Numbered from the stretch's first letter, positions 55,007 through 63,613 are shown. The stretch: DNA of 64,000 bases from Bacteroidales bacterium (GCA_016931855.1 JAFGDZ010000046.1:1-64000); one strand, 5' to 3'. Translations and numbers: made by a program. The notes: generated by a model from the sequence alone, not told the origin.

Positions 55007-57544
55007 TTACCCCCCTACAATCAAGCTCCCAACCTGATAGGTTACAAAGGCAATAAACCAGGCAAGTCCTGTTGTATATACTATTGTAAATGCCGCCCAT
55101 TTCCAGCTACCCGACTCCTTTTTTATTGCTGCAATTACTGCTACGCAGGGGAAGTAGATAAGGATGAATAGCAGAAAGCTAAGCGCAACCAGTGGTGTAA
55201 ATACGGGTTGACCCGCCTTTTCGCCCGACTTATACGTTTCATTTCTCAGCTTTTCGGCAAGAGAGGATGCATTACTTTCGTCGGAAACATCGGCTTGGTA
55301 AAGTACACCAAACGTACTTACCACAATCTCTTTGGCTGCAACTCCCGATAGAAGGCTAACTCCCATTTTCCAATCAAACCCTAGCGGTTTTATTGCAGGT
55401 TCAATGGTTTTTCCAATTCTTCCTAGGTACGACTTTTCCTGGTGTTCAGCAGTCATCATTAGCTCAAGTTCGTGTACCTTTTGCTGCATTTCGCTTGTAA
55501 GCAGTGCAATGGTAGCGCTATCGGTTGGTGTTCCTGCTATTCGCTTGCTGTACTCCATTTCTACGGACGAGATAAGCTCTGGGTAGTTTTTGCTATACTC
55601 AACATCCTTTGGGTAGTATCCTAAAGCCCATGTAAGTATTACGGCTATTAGAATTACGCCTCCCATTTTTTGTAGGTACTGACCACCTTTTGTCCACATG
55701 TGCCGTACTGTTGACCGAAGTGTGGGTATGCGGTATGGCGGAAGTTCCATAACAAAGGGAACATCATCACCCTTAAATAAGGTTTTCTTGAAAATTAGCG
55801 CCATAATTACGGCAAGGGTAATGCCTATTATATAGATTAGGAAGAGAATGGTTCCTGGATTATTAGGGAAAAAGGCGCCAATTATTAGGATGTACACAGG
55901 TAATCGGGCGCTACAGCTCATAAATGGGTTAATGAGCATGGTAACCATTCGGTTGTTTTTATTCTCTATGGTTCTGGATGCCATAATTGCGGGTACATTA
56001 CATCCAAAGCCCATTACAAGAGGTATAAACGATTTCCCGTGAAGCCCAATTTTGTGCATCACCTTGTCCATAATAAACACGGCTCGGGCCATATAGCCCG
56101 TGTCTTCCAGTAGGGAGATAAAGAAGAATAGCAGCAGTATGTTGGGGAGGAACACCACAACGCTACCAACTCCGCTAATTATACCACCAATGAGCAAGTC
56201 CTTGAATGGGCCTTCGGTCATTAACCCGCTTAGCCAATCGCTAAAAAGGGTTATTCCTTGGTCTATCCAATCCATGGGGTAGGAGCCCAACGTAAATGTT
56301 GAGTAGAACATAACCCACATAAAGAAAATAAAGATAGGAAAGCCAAACACCTTGTGCGTAATAAAGGTATCAACAATCTCGGTTGCTTGGCGCTTGGTAT
56401 GCGCCCCCTCTTTAAAGGTTTCCTTAAGTGCTCCTGCAATAAAGCCGTACTTAGCATCTGTTATAAGCGTTTCGGAATCTTCTTGGTAAATGTTTTCCAG
56501 CTTTTTGATTCTATGCTCGGCAGTTTGCCTAATCGTTTCCCAGTTTGGCGTTTCGGAGAGTATTCTTTGTGCTTGCCTGTCTTTCTCCAAGAGCTTTATG
56601 GCTAGGTATCGCGATGAGTATTTTACTGTGATGTTAAGGTTCTCGTCCTTTTTTATAAGCCCCTGAATCTCGCTTATGGCATTCTCTAAATGCTCGCCGT
56701 AGTTAACATGTATGTGCCTAAGGGTTTTGTCCTTATCGGTATAAACGTTTATTATTTTATCAAACAGGTCGTTAATTCCTTTTCCCCTAGAGCCCACAGT
56801 GGGGATAAAGGGAATTCCAATCATTTTACCAAGTGAAGCGTAGTCAAACTGGTCGCCCTTTTCTTGCAGCTCATCGTACATGTTAAGGGCAATAACCACC
56901 TTTACGTCCATGTCTATTAACTGGGTGGTAAGGTAGAGGTTACGCTCAAGGTTCGATGCATCAACAACGTTAATAATTACGTCGGGGGTATGCTCATGAA
57001 TATACTGCCTAACGTAAAGTTCCTCAGGCGTATAAGCTGTAAGGGAGTAGGTGCCGGGTAGGTCGGTAATATTAAACGTGTAGCCCTTGTACTTGAATCG
57101 GGCCACTTTGCTGTCAACCGTAACACCACTGTAGTTGCCCACGTGCTCCCTTGATCCCGATGCGTAGTTAAATAGTGTGGTTTTTCCTGCGTTAGGATTA
57201 CCCACAAGTACAACGTTAACCTCTTTCCCCCTAATTTTTGCTTCTGTTTTAAGGAAAGAAGTTCCTGTTTCCGTTTCAAACACGCCGTTAAATACAGCCT
57301 CTTCGGGAACCAAGGCCTCTTGAGGAGAGAATACATCTATTAGGGAAGCCTCAGTTCTGCGTAACGAAACCTCATAGCCCATTATTGAGTACTCAATGGG
57401 GTCTCTTAAAGGGGCATTCTTTATTACTGCTACCTTTTTTCCCTTAACAAAACCCATTTCCGTAATTCGCTTCCGAAAAGCGCCGCGCCCTCTAACTTTT
57501 GTGATTACTCCAAATTCCCCGTTTTGTAGGTCAGAAAGTTTCAT
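55007..57544 (-). CDS. feoB: ferrous iron transporter FeoB with fused N-terminal FeoA domain
   Basis: An 845-residue inner-membrane Fe2+ transporter. Residues about 1-75 are a FeoA SH3-like domain. The GTPase domain follows, with G1 GNPNAGKTT (115-123), G3 DLPGTY, and G4 NMYD. Then come the helical GDI region and about ten transmembrane helices with the two Gate motifs (FIPLVMGFGCNVPAIMASR; GVAAKEIVVSTFGVLY). Fusion of FeoA to FeoB is established in Bacteroidota such as Porphyromonas. The leader holds an inverted repeat (57564-57582). Iron import in anaerobic or microaerobic growth is the expected role. Confidence 0.95.
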   Translation of the reverse strand: MKLSDLQNGEFGVITKVRGRGAFRKRITEMGFVKGKKVAVIKNAPLRDPIEYSIMGYEVSLRRTEASLIDVFSPQEALVPEEAVFNGVFETETGTSFLKTEAKIRGKEVNVVLVGNPNAGKTTLFNYASGSREHVGNYSGVTVDSKVARFKYKGYTFNITDLPGTYSLTAYTPEELYVRQYIHEHTPDVIINVVDASNLERNLYLTTQLIDMDVKVVIALNMYDELQEKGDQFDYASLGKMIGIPFIPTVGSRGKGINDLFDKIINVYTDKDKTLRHIHVNYGEHLENAISEIQGLIKKDENLNITVKYSSRYLAIKLLEKDRQAQRILSETPNWETIRQTAEHRIKKLENIYQEDSETLITDAKYGFIAGALKETFKEGAHTKRQATEIVDTFITHKVFGFPIFIFFMWVMFYSTFTLGSYPMDWIDQGITLFSDWLSGLMTEGPFKDLLIGGIISGVGSVVVFLPNILLLFFFISLLEDTGYMARAVFIMDKVMHKIGLHGKSFIPLVMGFGCNVPAIMASRTIENKNNRMVTMLINPFMSCSARLPVYILIIGAFFPNNPGTILFLIYIIGITLAVIMALIFKKTLFKGDDVPFVMELPPYRIPTLRSTVRHMWTKGGQYLQKMGGVILIAVILTWALGYYPKDVEYSKNYPELISSVEMEYSKRIAGTPTDSATIALLTSEMQQKVHELELMMTAEHQEKSYLGRIGKTIEPAIKPLGFDWKMGVSLLSGVAAKEIVVSTFGVLYQADVSDESNASSLAEKLRNETYKSGEKAGQPVFTPLVALSFLLFILIYFPCVAVIAAIKKESGSWKWAAFTIVYTTGLAWFIAFVTYQVGSLIVGG

Positions 57545-57563
57545 GCTTTAAGCGTATATTTTG

Positions 57564-57582
57564 GCATGCTGTGTTAGCATGC
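57564..57582. promoter_or_regulatory. inverted repeat in the feoB leader
   Basis: GCATGCT and AGCATGC are perfect inverse copies around GTGTT. The palindrome lies between the -7 element and the start codon, 20 bases before the latter, so it could be an operator for a metal regulator or an mRNA hairpin. Confidence 0.45.
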
Positions 57583-57605
57583 ATTTTGTCCATTATAATA
57601 AGCTG

Positions 57606-57613
57606 CAAAAATA
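57606..57613 (-). promoter_or_regulatory. -7 element for feoB
   Basis: On the minus strand this reads TATTTTTG, an exact TAnnTTTG match, 62 bases upstream of the feoB start. Confidence 0.48.
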
Positions 57614-57737
57614 CCGTTTTAATGTGATTGCTTATATCCCCATTAATTGGTATTTTAGATTAAGATTTAGCAAAGTAACGATATAGAAACACCAATTTTG
57701 ACTTTTTGCTCAAAAACACTAATCAAACAATACTACA

Positions 57738-58481
57738 TTGGACGATAACGATAATATTTTTGAACGGATACAGGAGATACTAGGTAAAACGGGTGGTGGT
57801 TATAGTATTCTGGAACAGCAGGTTGATGTTAATTTGCAAATGGAGTACTTTAACTTCTCAAGGGAAAGGCGAGAAAAGCCTTTTTTGGGTGATATGCTCA
57901 TTCTTATTAACGATTTATACAACGATAAGTCTTCCGTTGAGGCAAAGCGGGGCTTTCTTGTTGATCTTGCCTCGGTTGATAAACCCGAAGCGTACAGGGC
58001 TATTGAGAAATTTGTAACCGATGGGCTGCCCGAGCTAAAGGACTGGGCAATTCTTGCCCTACAGGAGTCGCGCATGCTGCTTGAGAGTAGGCTGCTTGAC
58101 GAGGAGCAAATTTTTATATCAACCGGGCTGGGCGGACAAAAGGATAAGCTGCGGTATTTTGTTGCTTACGTCTCCATTAGCGAGGAGGGGTTTACTGCGG
58201 GCCAAAGAAATGCACTGGAGAGCGAGGTGAAATTCTGTTTAGCACGGCATGAGTCTCTTCTTGAGACCTTTGTGGTAGAGGGTAAGTTTGCCATGCTTTT
58301 GGCGCTGGTTCCTTTACACGTGCCCGTGCAGGATCCGTTTAAAATGATTCTTAATGAGTGTAATGCGCTTGGCGAGTTTATTAGGGAGGGATTTATTATC
58401 ACCAATGTAAAGATCCTTTCGCCAGAGGAAATTCAGGCTTATTTAGATGAGCAGGATCGTAAAATGGGAGTACAGGAGTAA
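57738..58481 (+). CDS. conserved hypothetical protein
   Basis: A 247-residue cytoplasmic protein with no signal peptide. The N-terminal half is helical (HEAT-like character in EAKRGFLVDLASVDKPEAYRAIEKFV and LKDWAILALQES) and the C-terminal half is alpha/beta. It begins at TTG 57738; no in-frame ATG near the start is convincing. No catalytic motif is seen. It is a stand-alone plus-strand gene convergent with the DUF3276 gene, separated by a bidirectional terminator. It looks like a conserved Bacteroidota-only family. Confidence 0.75.
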   Translation: MDDNDNIFERIQEILGKTGGGYSILEQQVDVNLQMEYFNFSRERREKPFLGDMLILINDLYNDKSSVEAKRGFLVDLASVDKPEAYRAIEKFVTDGLPELKDWAILALQESRMLLESRLLDEEQIFISTGLGGQKDKLRYFVAYVSISEEGFTAGQRNALESEVKFCLARHESLLETFVVEGKFAMLLALVPLHVPVQDPFKMILNECNALGEFIREGFIITNVKILSPEEIQAYLDEQDRKMGVQE

Positions 58482-58547
58482 GCTGCTATGCAATTTTGTT
58501 GCTGGTGCTCTAGTATTAAGGGGAGTAGCACAGGCAGTATAGAATAA

Positions 58548-58572
58548 AAAAACCGGCATTTCACCGGTTTTT
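58548..58572. terminator. bidirectional terminator
   Basis: AAAAACCGG and CCGGTTTTT form a 9-bp stem with a seven-base loop CATTTCA. It lies between convergent genes and ends in T runs on both strands. Confidence 0.85.
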
Positions 58573-58587
58573 ATTTTTCTAGGGCGG

Positions 58588-58965
58588 CTATTTGCTTCCC
58601 AAATCTTCGAAGCTAAGGTTGGATAGCTCGGCTTCCATTTCGCCAATATCTTCATTATCAGCATAAGTCTCTTCGGGCATCTCTAGTTGGCGAGCGCGGA
58701 TATAATCTACTACCTCAGATAATCCTTCGGCAAATTTCTCAAAATCCTCTTTATATAGGAAGATTTTATGCTTTTCGAAAAAGAATTTCCCATCTCTTCC
58801 AACTCGTTTCTTACTCTCGGTAATGGTTAAATAAAAATCGTTTCTACGAGTTGCTTTTACATCAAAAAAATAGGTTCTCTTTCCTGCTCTGACAACCTTT
58901 GAGTAGATATCGTCTTTGTCGGTGTTTTCTATACCGTCAAGGTTATCGAATCCATCCATCATCAT
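58588..58965 (-). CDS. DUF3276 (PUR-domain-like) protein
   Basis: A 125-residue protein with the conserved block YSKVVRAGKRTYFFDVKATRRNDFYLTITESKKR, in which a Whirly/PUR-alpha-like beta-sheet is expected, followed by FFEKHKIFLYKEDFEKFAEGL. DUF3276 proteins of Bacteroidota and Spirochaetes resemble PUR-alpha nucleic-acid-binding proteins. The C terminus is acidic. It is monocistronic. Binding to single-stranded nucleic acid is known for relatives; the role in the cell is not known. Confidence 0.86.
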   Translation of the reverse strand: MMMDGFDNLDGIENTDKDDIYSKVVRAGKRTYFFDVKATRRNDFYLTITESKKRVGRDGKFFFEKHKIFLYKEDFEKFAEGLSEVVDYIRARQLEMPEETYADNEDIGEMEAELSNLSFEDLGSK

Positions 58966-59175
58966 TTCACAGTATTTTTTAGAGTTTTGTTTAACATCAG
59001 CATCTCAAAAATAGAAAATTATTTTTCACATCCATCATATTTTTGCGGTAAAATGGGCGTAAGGTGAAAAAAGGGAGTGAAACACGGGCTGTTTTCACTA
59101 CGCAGCGTTAAAAGATTTTAACACTTTTGGCGGTATCGCCATGGGGTAATAGTTTTTATTTCTGTAAAATGCGAG

Positions 59176-59183
59176 TATCTTTG
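59176..59183 (+). promoter_or_regulatory. -7 element for nusB
   Basis: TATCTTTG, an exact TAnnTTTG match, with a T-rich tract about 20 bases upstream where -33 should lie. It is 55 bases before the nusB start. Confidence 0.55.
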
Positions 59184-59230
59184 CAGCCCTACAATCGAAA
59201 ACAAAACAGCAAGTAACGTTCTTATAAGTG

Positions 59231-60211
59231 ATGATAAGCAGGAGATTATTAAGGGTAAAGATACTTCAGGTTCTTTTCGCCTTCTACAAGGGAGAAAACG
59301 ACTCCATTACCAATGTGGAAAAGGAATTTTTCCATAGCGTACGAAAATCGTATGACCTTTACCACTACCTTTTCCTTTTACTAATCGACTTAGCCGATTA
59401 TGCTCAAAGCAGAGTGGTTACTAATAGGCAGAAGCATCGCCCAACCGAGGAAGACTTAAACCCCAATACCCGTTTTGTTGATAATAAGGCCATTGACCTG
59501 CTACGGGAGTGCGAGTCGCTTAAGCAGTACGCTGTTTACAATAAGCTATCGTGGGTAAACTACCCCGAATTCATAAAGAAGCTCTACCAAAAAATTTCCT
59601 GTACCGATTACTTTAAAGCCTACATGGAGGCTCCAGAGTGTACGTTTGCCGACGATAAGCAGCTACTGGTTAACATTCTGAACAGAGAGCTGGAGTGGTC
59701 CGAGGACTTTGAGTCAATTCTTGAGGAGCAGAGCATATACTGGAACGACGATGTTGAGTTTATGGTGAGCATTGCCGTTAAAACCATTAAGAAGCTTGAG
59801 GAGGATGTAATCTCCTCGGCAAAGATGCTCCCCATGTACCGCAATACCGATGACGAAGAGTTTGGTCGTCGGCTGCTCCGTAAGATAATTGTTAACCACC
59901 GCAGCCATGTAACGCTTATTGACGAGTACACCAAGAACTGGGATGTTGAGCGTATTGCCAGCATGGACATTCTTATTATGGAGATGGCTATTACCGAGAT
60001 ACTTGAGTTTCCATCCATTCCCGTTAAGGTATCGTTTAACGAGTACATTGAGATTGCCAAGTTCTACAGCACAGAGCAGAGTAGCAACTTTATTAATGGT
60101 GTTCTCGATAAAATTATCACCGCTCTACGCCGCGATAACAAGATTGTTAAAGAGGGGCGCGGGCTTGTAGGCGATAATGATGAGCGTTTGCTTTCGGTAG
60201 AACAGGAATAA
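59231..60211 (+). CDS. nusB: transcription antitermination factor NusB (long Bacteroidota form)
   Basis: NusB binds boxA RNA with NusE (S10) to prevent termination in rRNA operons. The usual NusB is about 140 residues; this 326-residue version has a long N-terminal helical region, while the canonical domain is at the C terminus (about 190-310; WDVERIASMDILIMEMAITEI and VSFNEYIEIAKFYSTEQSSNFINGVLDKI). This long form is normal in Bacteroidota. I chose the ATG at 59231, right after an in-frame GTG at 59228. A lipoprotein gene with its own promoter element follows immediately. Confidence 0.92.
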   Translation: MISRRLLRVKILQVLFAFYKGENDSITNVEKEFFHSVRKSYDLYHYLFLLLIDLADYAQSRVVTNRQKHRPTEEDLNPNTRFVDNKAIDLLRECESLKQYAVYNKLSWVNYPEFIKKLYQKISCTDYFKAYMEAPECTFADDKQLLVNILNRELEWSEDFESILEEQSIYWNDDVEFMVSIAVKTIKKLEEDVISSAKMLPMYRNTDDEEFGRRLLRKIIVNHRSHVTLIDEYTKNWDVERIASMDILIMEMAITEILEFPSIPVKVSFNEYIEIAKFYSTEQSSNFINGVLDKIITALRRDNKIVKEGRGLVGDNDERLLSVEQE

Positions 60212-60215
60212 AAAC

Positions 60216-60223
60216 TATATTTG
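60216..60223 (+). promoter_or_regulatory. -7 element for the DUF1573 lipoprotein gene
   Basis: TATATTTG, an exact TAnnTTTG match directly after the nusB stop and 16 bases before the ATG at 60239. A TTG at 60221 lies within the element itself, so it is unlikely to be the start. Confidence 0.5.
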
Positions 60224-60238
60224 CCCAAACCTATTTTT

Positions 60239-60670
60239 ATGAAGTTCTTTGCTCGCATAGTATTTGTTATCCCATTTTTTGTTCCGCTGCTTCTTGGCTG
60301 TGGAGGGAACGCAAAGCCGTTAACCGATGAGCCTTCTGTTGAGAACGCTAAAGGAACTCCAGTAATTGAAATTGCTGACGATTTTTTCGATTTTGGGAGC
60401 ATTCAGGAAGGCGAGGTTGTGGCGCATACCTTTAAAATAGCAAATACAGGCGATGGCGTTTTGGTGATTAAGGATGTTATTCCAGGGTGCGGTTGCACCA
60501 CATCAAAGCTAAACAAAGAGGTGCTTAAACCAGGGGATGAGGCGCGCTTCGAAATAATTTTCGACTCAAAAGGGTGGCGAGGCTCTCAGTACAAATCGGT
60601 AACCCTTAGAACCAACGCACCAAATCGCGAACGTTCGGTTACCATTAAAGCGAATGTTGTAGTTAAATAG
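60239..60670 (+). CDS. DUF1573 lipoprotein
   Basis: A 143-residue lipoprotein. Signal sequence and lipobox LLLGCGG are followed by one DUF1573 beta-sandwich with FDFGSIQEGEVVAHTFKIANTG, DVIPGCGCTT and the closing VTLRTNAPNRERSVTIKA strand. DUF1573 domains are abundant, immunoglobulin-like, and mostly of unknown function. The start at ATG 60239 follows from the lipobox and promoter positions. It lies between nusB and yajC in the same direction, as in many Bacteroidota. Confidence 0.88.
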   Translation: MKFFARIVFVIPFFVPLLLGCGGNAKPLTDEPSVENAKGTPVIEIADDFFDFGSIQEGEVVAHTFKIANTGDGVLVIKDVIPGCGCTTSKLNKEVLKPGDEARFEIIFDSKGWRGSQYKSVTLRTNAPNRERSVTIKANVVVK

Positions 60671-60694
60671 ATTAATAACCAAATCCTGAAAATA

Positions 60695-61009
60695 ATGAAC
60701 AATTTACTTTTAGTAATGCTTCAGCAACAGCAAGGAAGCCCTTGGGCAACCTTTTTGCCTCTTGTGCTTATTATTGTTGTATTCTACTTCTTTATGATTC
60801 GCCCACAAATGAGGCGTCAGAAGGAGCTACGTAAGTTCCAAGAGTCTCTTTCTAAAGGCGATAAAGTGATAGTAGCTGGTGGTATCTTTGGTAAAGTTGC
60901 CGAAATTAAAGATGAGTACATCCTAGTTGAGATTGACGACAACGTGCGTATTAAAGTTATTAAGAGCACCGTGCTTCGCGACTCAGCCGATTTGCAGCAG
61001 CAGAAGTAA
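60695..61009 (+). CDS. yajC: Sec translocase accessory subunit YajC
   Basis: A 104-residue single-span protein with the membrane helix FLPLVLIIVVFYFFMIRPQMRRQKE (about 20-44) and a C-terminal cytosolic domain with SLSKGDKVIVAGGIFGKV and VEIDDNVRIKVIKSTV. YajC joins SecDF in supporting protein export. A terminator follows. The neighbouring genes are those usually found next to yajC in this phylum (nusB, DUF1573, ybbR-like, coaE). Confidence 0.95.
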   Translation: MNNLLLVMLQQQQGSPWATFLPLVLIIVVFYFFMIRPQMRRQKELRKFQESLSKGDKVIVAGGIFGKVAEIKDEYILVEIDDNVRIKVIKSTVLRDSADLQQQK

Positions 61010-61027
61010 TCGCTACACAAATAATGT

Positions 61028-61056
61028 AAATCCGGGTGGGTCTCCTTCCCGGATTT
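61028..61056 (+). terminator. terminator after yajC
   Basis: AAATCCGGG and CCCGGATTT form a 9-bp stem with an 11-base loop, followed by ATTCTTTTTG. The T run is interrupted but adequate. Confidence 0.75.
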
Positions 61057-61173
61057 ATTCTTTTTGCTAAATCCGTTTTGCACTTTTTAGCACTGCTTTT
61101 GCCCATTGTAATGTAATCTCTAGTATCTTGGCTAAAATTTTTACTAATAGAGATAAGGGATATAGGCTAGGTG

Positions 61174-61201
61174 TTTAGTGTTTGGTTCTTTAACCTTTAA
61201 T
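61174..61201. repeat. short 7-bp arrays upstream of the ybbR-like gene
   Basis: TTTAGTG, TTTGGTT, CTTTAAC and CTTTAAT in direct succession: two units each of the TTTRGTG and CCTTTAA families seen at the other two sites. Same plus-strand orientation. Confidence 0.65.
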
Positions 61202-61219
61202 CTCGCCTAATGGCGAGAT
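61200..61219. promoter_or_regulatory. hairpin before the ybbR-like gene
   Basis: TCTCGCC and GGCGAGA with a TAAT loop, plus one outer AT pair, give an 8-bp stem 28 bases before the start codon. It abuts the CTTTAAT heptamer and is not followed by a T run. Confidence 0.45.
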
Positions 61220-61246
61220 AAATTCTTAAAAATTAAATATTTAACC

Positions 61247-62245
61247 ATGGACTCCAGCCTGTTAAGGCAATTTGGTAATGTGTTCGAGAAGAACAAGGCA
61301 AAGTTCAATCAGAAGATGGCCATTTTTGGCTTTTTTCTTCTTATTGCAACTGCTCTATGGTACTTAAATAAGCTTAGCCACGAGTACACTACAACCCTTT
61401 CGTACCCCGTGCGTTTTGTTAATTTACCAAGGGGGAAAGTGCTTGTTGGCGATTTGCCCAAACGGCTCGACCTAAAGGTTAATGCCTACGGCTATACCCT
61501 GCTACGTTATAAAATGAGTGCGGCACTTGTACCCGTTGAGTTTAGCTTTAGCGAGATTCCTTTACGACCAATTGGTTTATCAAAAACAAAGTATTACGTG
61601 TTAACCTCTAAGGCGCTGGGGCATTTCTCATCGCAGCTTAGTAGCGATATTCGTTTAGATGCTATTTTACCCGATTCCCTTGTGTTTGAGTTCGCAAGTA
61701 CCATTGAGAAGCGCGTAAAGGTAGAGCCTGTGCTTAAGGTTGGTTTTGCTAAGCAGTTTATGCTTGCTGGAACACCCAAAATAACCCCCGATAGTATTAC
61801 TATTAGCGGGCCACAAAGTTTGGTTGATACAATAAGTGCAATTTACACAAAGCCCATTAGGTTAGATAGGATTAGCAAAACGGTTACCAAATCTGTTGCG
61901 TTACCAACAATTAACCAAATAGGCTTTTCGCACAGAAAGGTAGAGGTGTCTATTGCTGTAGAAAAGTTTACCGAGGCATCGGTTAAAATACCCGTTGAGG
62001 TAATAAATATTCCCGATAGCCTTAAGCTAACCATAATGCCACGAATGGTAGCAGTAAAGTGTAATGTTATTATGAGTAGGTACTTCGACCTTAAACCTAG
62101 GCAGTTTAGAGCAGTTGTTGATTATAGCTTTATTGATGAGTCGCTAAGTAAGCGGCTGCGGGTTAAAATACTAGAGCAACCCAGCTTTATTCAGGAGCTA
62201 GACTTTGAACCTAAGTTTGTAGAGTACTTAATAGAGCGTAAGTAA
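61247..62245 (+). CDS. YbbR-like domain protein
   Basis: A 332-residue protein with one N-terminal membrane helix (about 25-45, IFGFFLLIATALWYLNKL) followed by tandem YbbR-type beta-barrel units, e.g. RGKVLVGDLPKRLDLKVNAYG and PKITPDSITISGPQSLVDTI. YbbR domains occur in the CdaR regulator of the diadenylate cyclase DacA in Firmicutes; here no dacA is adjacent. The stop overlaps the coaE start by one base (TAATG), so the two are coupled, a common pairing in Bacteroidota. Confidence 0.85.
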   Translation: MDSSLLRQFGNVFEKNKAKFNQKMAIFGFFLLIATALWYLNKLSHEYTTTLSYPVRFVNLPRGKVLVGDLPKRLDLKVNAYGYTLLRYKMSAALVPVEFSFSEIPLRPIGLSKTKYYVLTSKALGHFSSQLSSDIRLDAILPDSLVFEFASTIEKRVKVEPVLKVGFAKQFMLAGTPKITPDSITISGPQSLVDTISAIYTKPIRLDRISKTVTKSVALPTINQIGFSHRKVEVSIAVEKFTEASVKIPVEVINIPDSLKLTIMPRMVAVKCNVIMSRYFDLKPRQFRAVVDYSFIDESLSKRLRVKILEQPSFIQELDFEPKFVEYLIERK

Positions 62246-62841
62246 TGATTAAGGTGGGCGTAACAGGCGGTATTGGTAGCGGAAAATCAACGGTGTGCCG
62301 TGTTCTTACAGCACTAGGGTACCCTGTGTTTCATGCCGACCTTGAAGCAAGAGCCATTACCAATGCTGATACAGAGGTTGTAGCGCAAATTACATTGTTG
62401 CTTGGAGACCAGGCATACATTGGGGGTGCCTTAAACAGACCGTTTGTAGCTGAGAAAGTTTTTGCCAGTACCACTCTCTTGGCAGGCCTTAATGCAATAG
62501 TTCACCCAGCGGTTGAGCGGCACTTTGAGCAATGGTGCCAGCAGCACTCATCGCATAAGCTGGTTTTTGAAGAGGCCGCAGTACTGTTTGAGAGCGGTGC
62601 ACACAAAAGGATGGATTACGTTGTGGCTGTGGTTGCCGATGTTGAGCAGCGATTAAAAAGGGTAACAAAACGCGATGATGCAACAGAACAGATGGTGCTA
62701 GACAGGATGAAAAACCAGCTAAGTGCCGATGAGCTGATTGCCCGAAGCAGTTTTGTTGTAAAAAACAACGACACCGATATGGTACTACCTCAGGTGTTTA
62801 CCCTTTTAGAAAACCTGCTAGGCAGTAAGGCCATGTACTAA
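62245..62841 (+). CDS. coaE: dephospho-CoA kinase
   Basis: CoaE phosphorylates dephospho-CoA in the last step of coenzyme A synthesis. The P-loop is GGIGSGKST (8-16), followed by the CoA-binding FHADLEARAI and FEEAAVLFESG segments. The 198-residue length is typical. The start overlaps the stop of the ybbR-like gene by one base. No catalytic residue appears to be missing. A TerB/DnaJ gene follows 46 bases later. Confidence 0.95.
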   Translation: MIKVGVTGGIGSGKSTVCRVLTALGYPVFHADLEARAITNADTEVVAQITLLLGDQAYIGGALNRPFVAEKVFASTTLLAGLNAIVHPAVERHFEQWCQQHSSHKLVFEEAAVLFESGAHKRMDYVVAVVADVEQRLKRVTKRDDATEQMVLDRMKNQLSADELIARSSFVVKNNDTDMVLPQVFTLLENLLGSKAMY

Positions 62842-62887
62842 GCTTTCATGATTCTGGAGTTAAACACAAATAGTAAATTCTTTGTAA

Positions 62888-63613
62888 ATGGGAAAGTATG
62901 GTAAATGGATAACAGGAGGATTAGGCTTTGCGCTTTTTGGCCCTCTTGGTGCAGTGCTGGGCTTTGCTGTTGGTTCGTTATTCGATAGCGCCGATATAAC
63001 ATCATCGCGTACCACATACACAGGGCAAACCAGTAGAAATGGCTTTATTGTAAGCTTATTGGTTCTTGTTTCGGCAGTTATGAAAGCCGATGGCAAAGTG
63101 CTTAAATCGGAACTCGACTATGTTAAGCGCTACTTCCTGCAAAGCTTTGGCGAAGCAGCCGCTGCAGAGGCTGTACTCTTGCTGCGCGATATACTTAAGC
63201 AGCATGTACCCCTTAAGGATGTTAGCTTCCAAATTCGCGATAACATGGACTACTCCTCGCGCCTGCAGCTGCTCCACCTGCTGTATGGCGTTGCCATGGC
63301 CGATGGCGTGGTTAGTCCCGAGGAGGTTAACGTAATTCGCGAAATAGCAGGCTACCTAGGTATCTCACAGCCCGATTTGGATTCCATATCGGCCATGTTT
63401 ATCCCTAATAACGACGCTAACTACAAAATACTTGAGGTGGAACCAACCGCTACCGATGAGGAGATAAAGAAAGCCTACCGCCGAATGGCCATTAAGTACC
63501 ACCCCGATAAGGTTACCCACCTTGGCGACGATATTCGTAAATCGGCCGAGGAGAAGTTCCAGCGCGTTAATCAGGCATACGAGAAGATAAAGAAGGAGCG
63601 AGGATTTGTTTAG
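62888..63613 (+). CDS. TerB-DnaJ domain protein (DjlA-like)
   Basis: A 241-residue protein. An N-terminal glycine-rich hydrophobic segment (about 8-32, [21 protein letters not shown]) suggests membrane association. A TerB-like helical domain follows (about 55-165, [19 protein letters not shown] and [21 protein letters not shown]). The C-terminal J domain (about 178-238) has the HPD motif (205-207) needed to stimulate DnaK ATPase. This is the DjlA-like arrangement, so it probably acts as a membrane-linked DnaK co-chaperone. Confidence 0.9.
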   Translation: MGKYGKWITGGLGFALFGPLGAVLGFAVGSLFDSADITSSRTTYTGQTSRNGFIVSLLVLVSAVMKADGKVLKSELDYVKRYFLQSFGEAAAAEAVLLLRDILKQHVPLKDVSFQIRDNMDYSSRLQLLHLLYGVAMADGVVSPEEVNVIREIAGYLGISQPDLDSISAMFIPNNDANYKILEVEPTATDEEIKKAYRRMAIKYHPDKVTHLGDDIRKSAEEKFQRVNQAYEKIKKERGFV

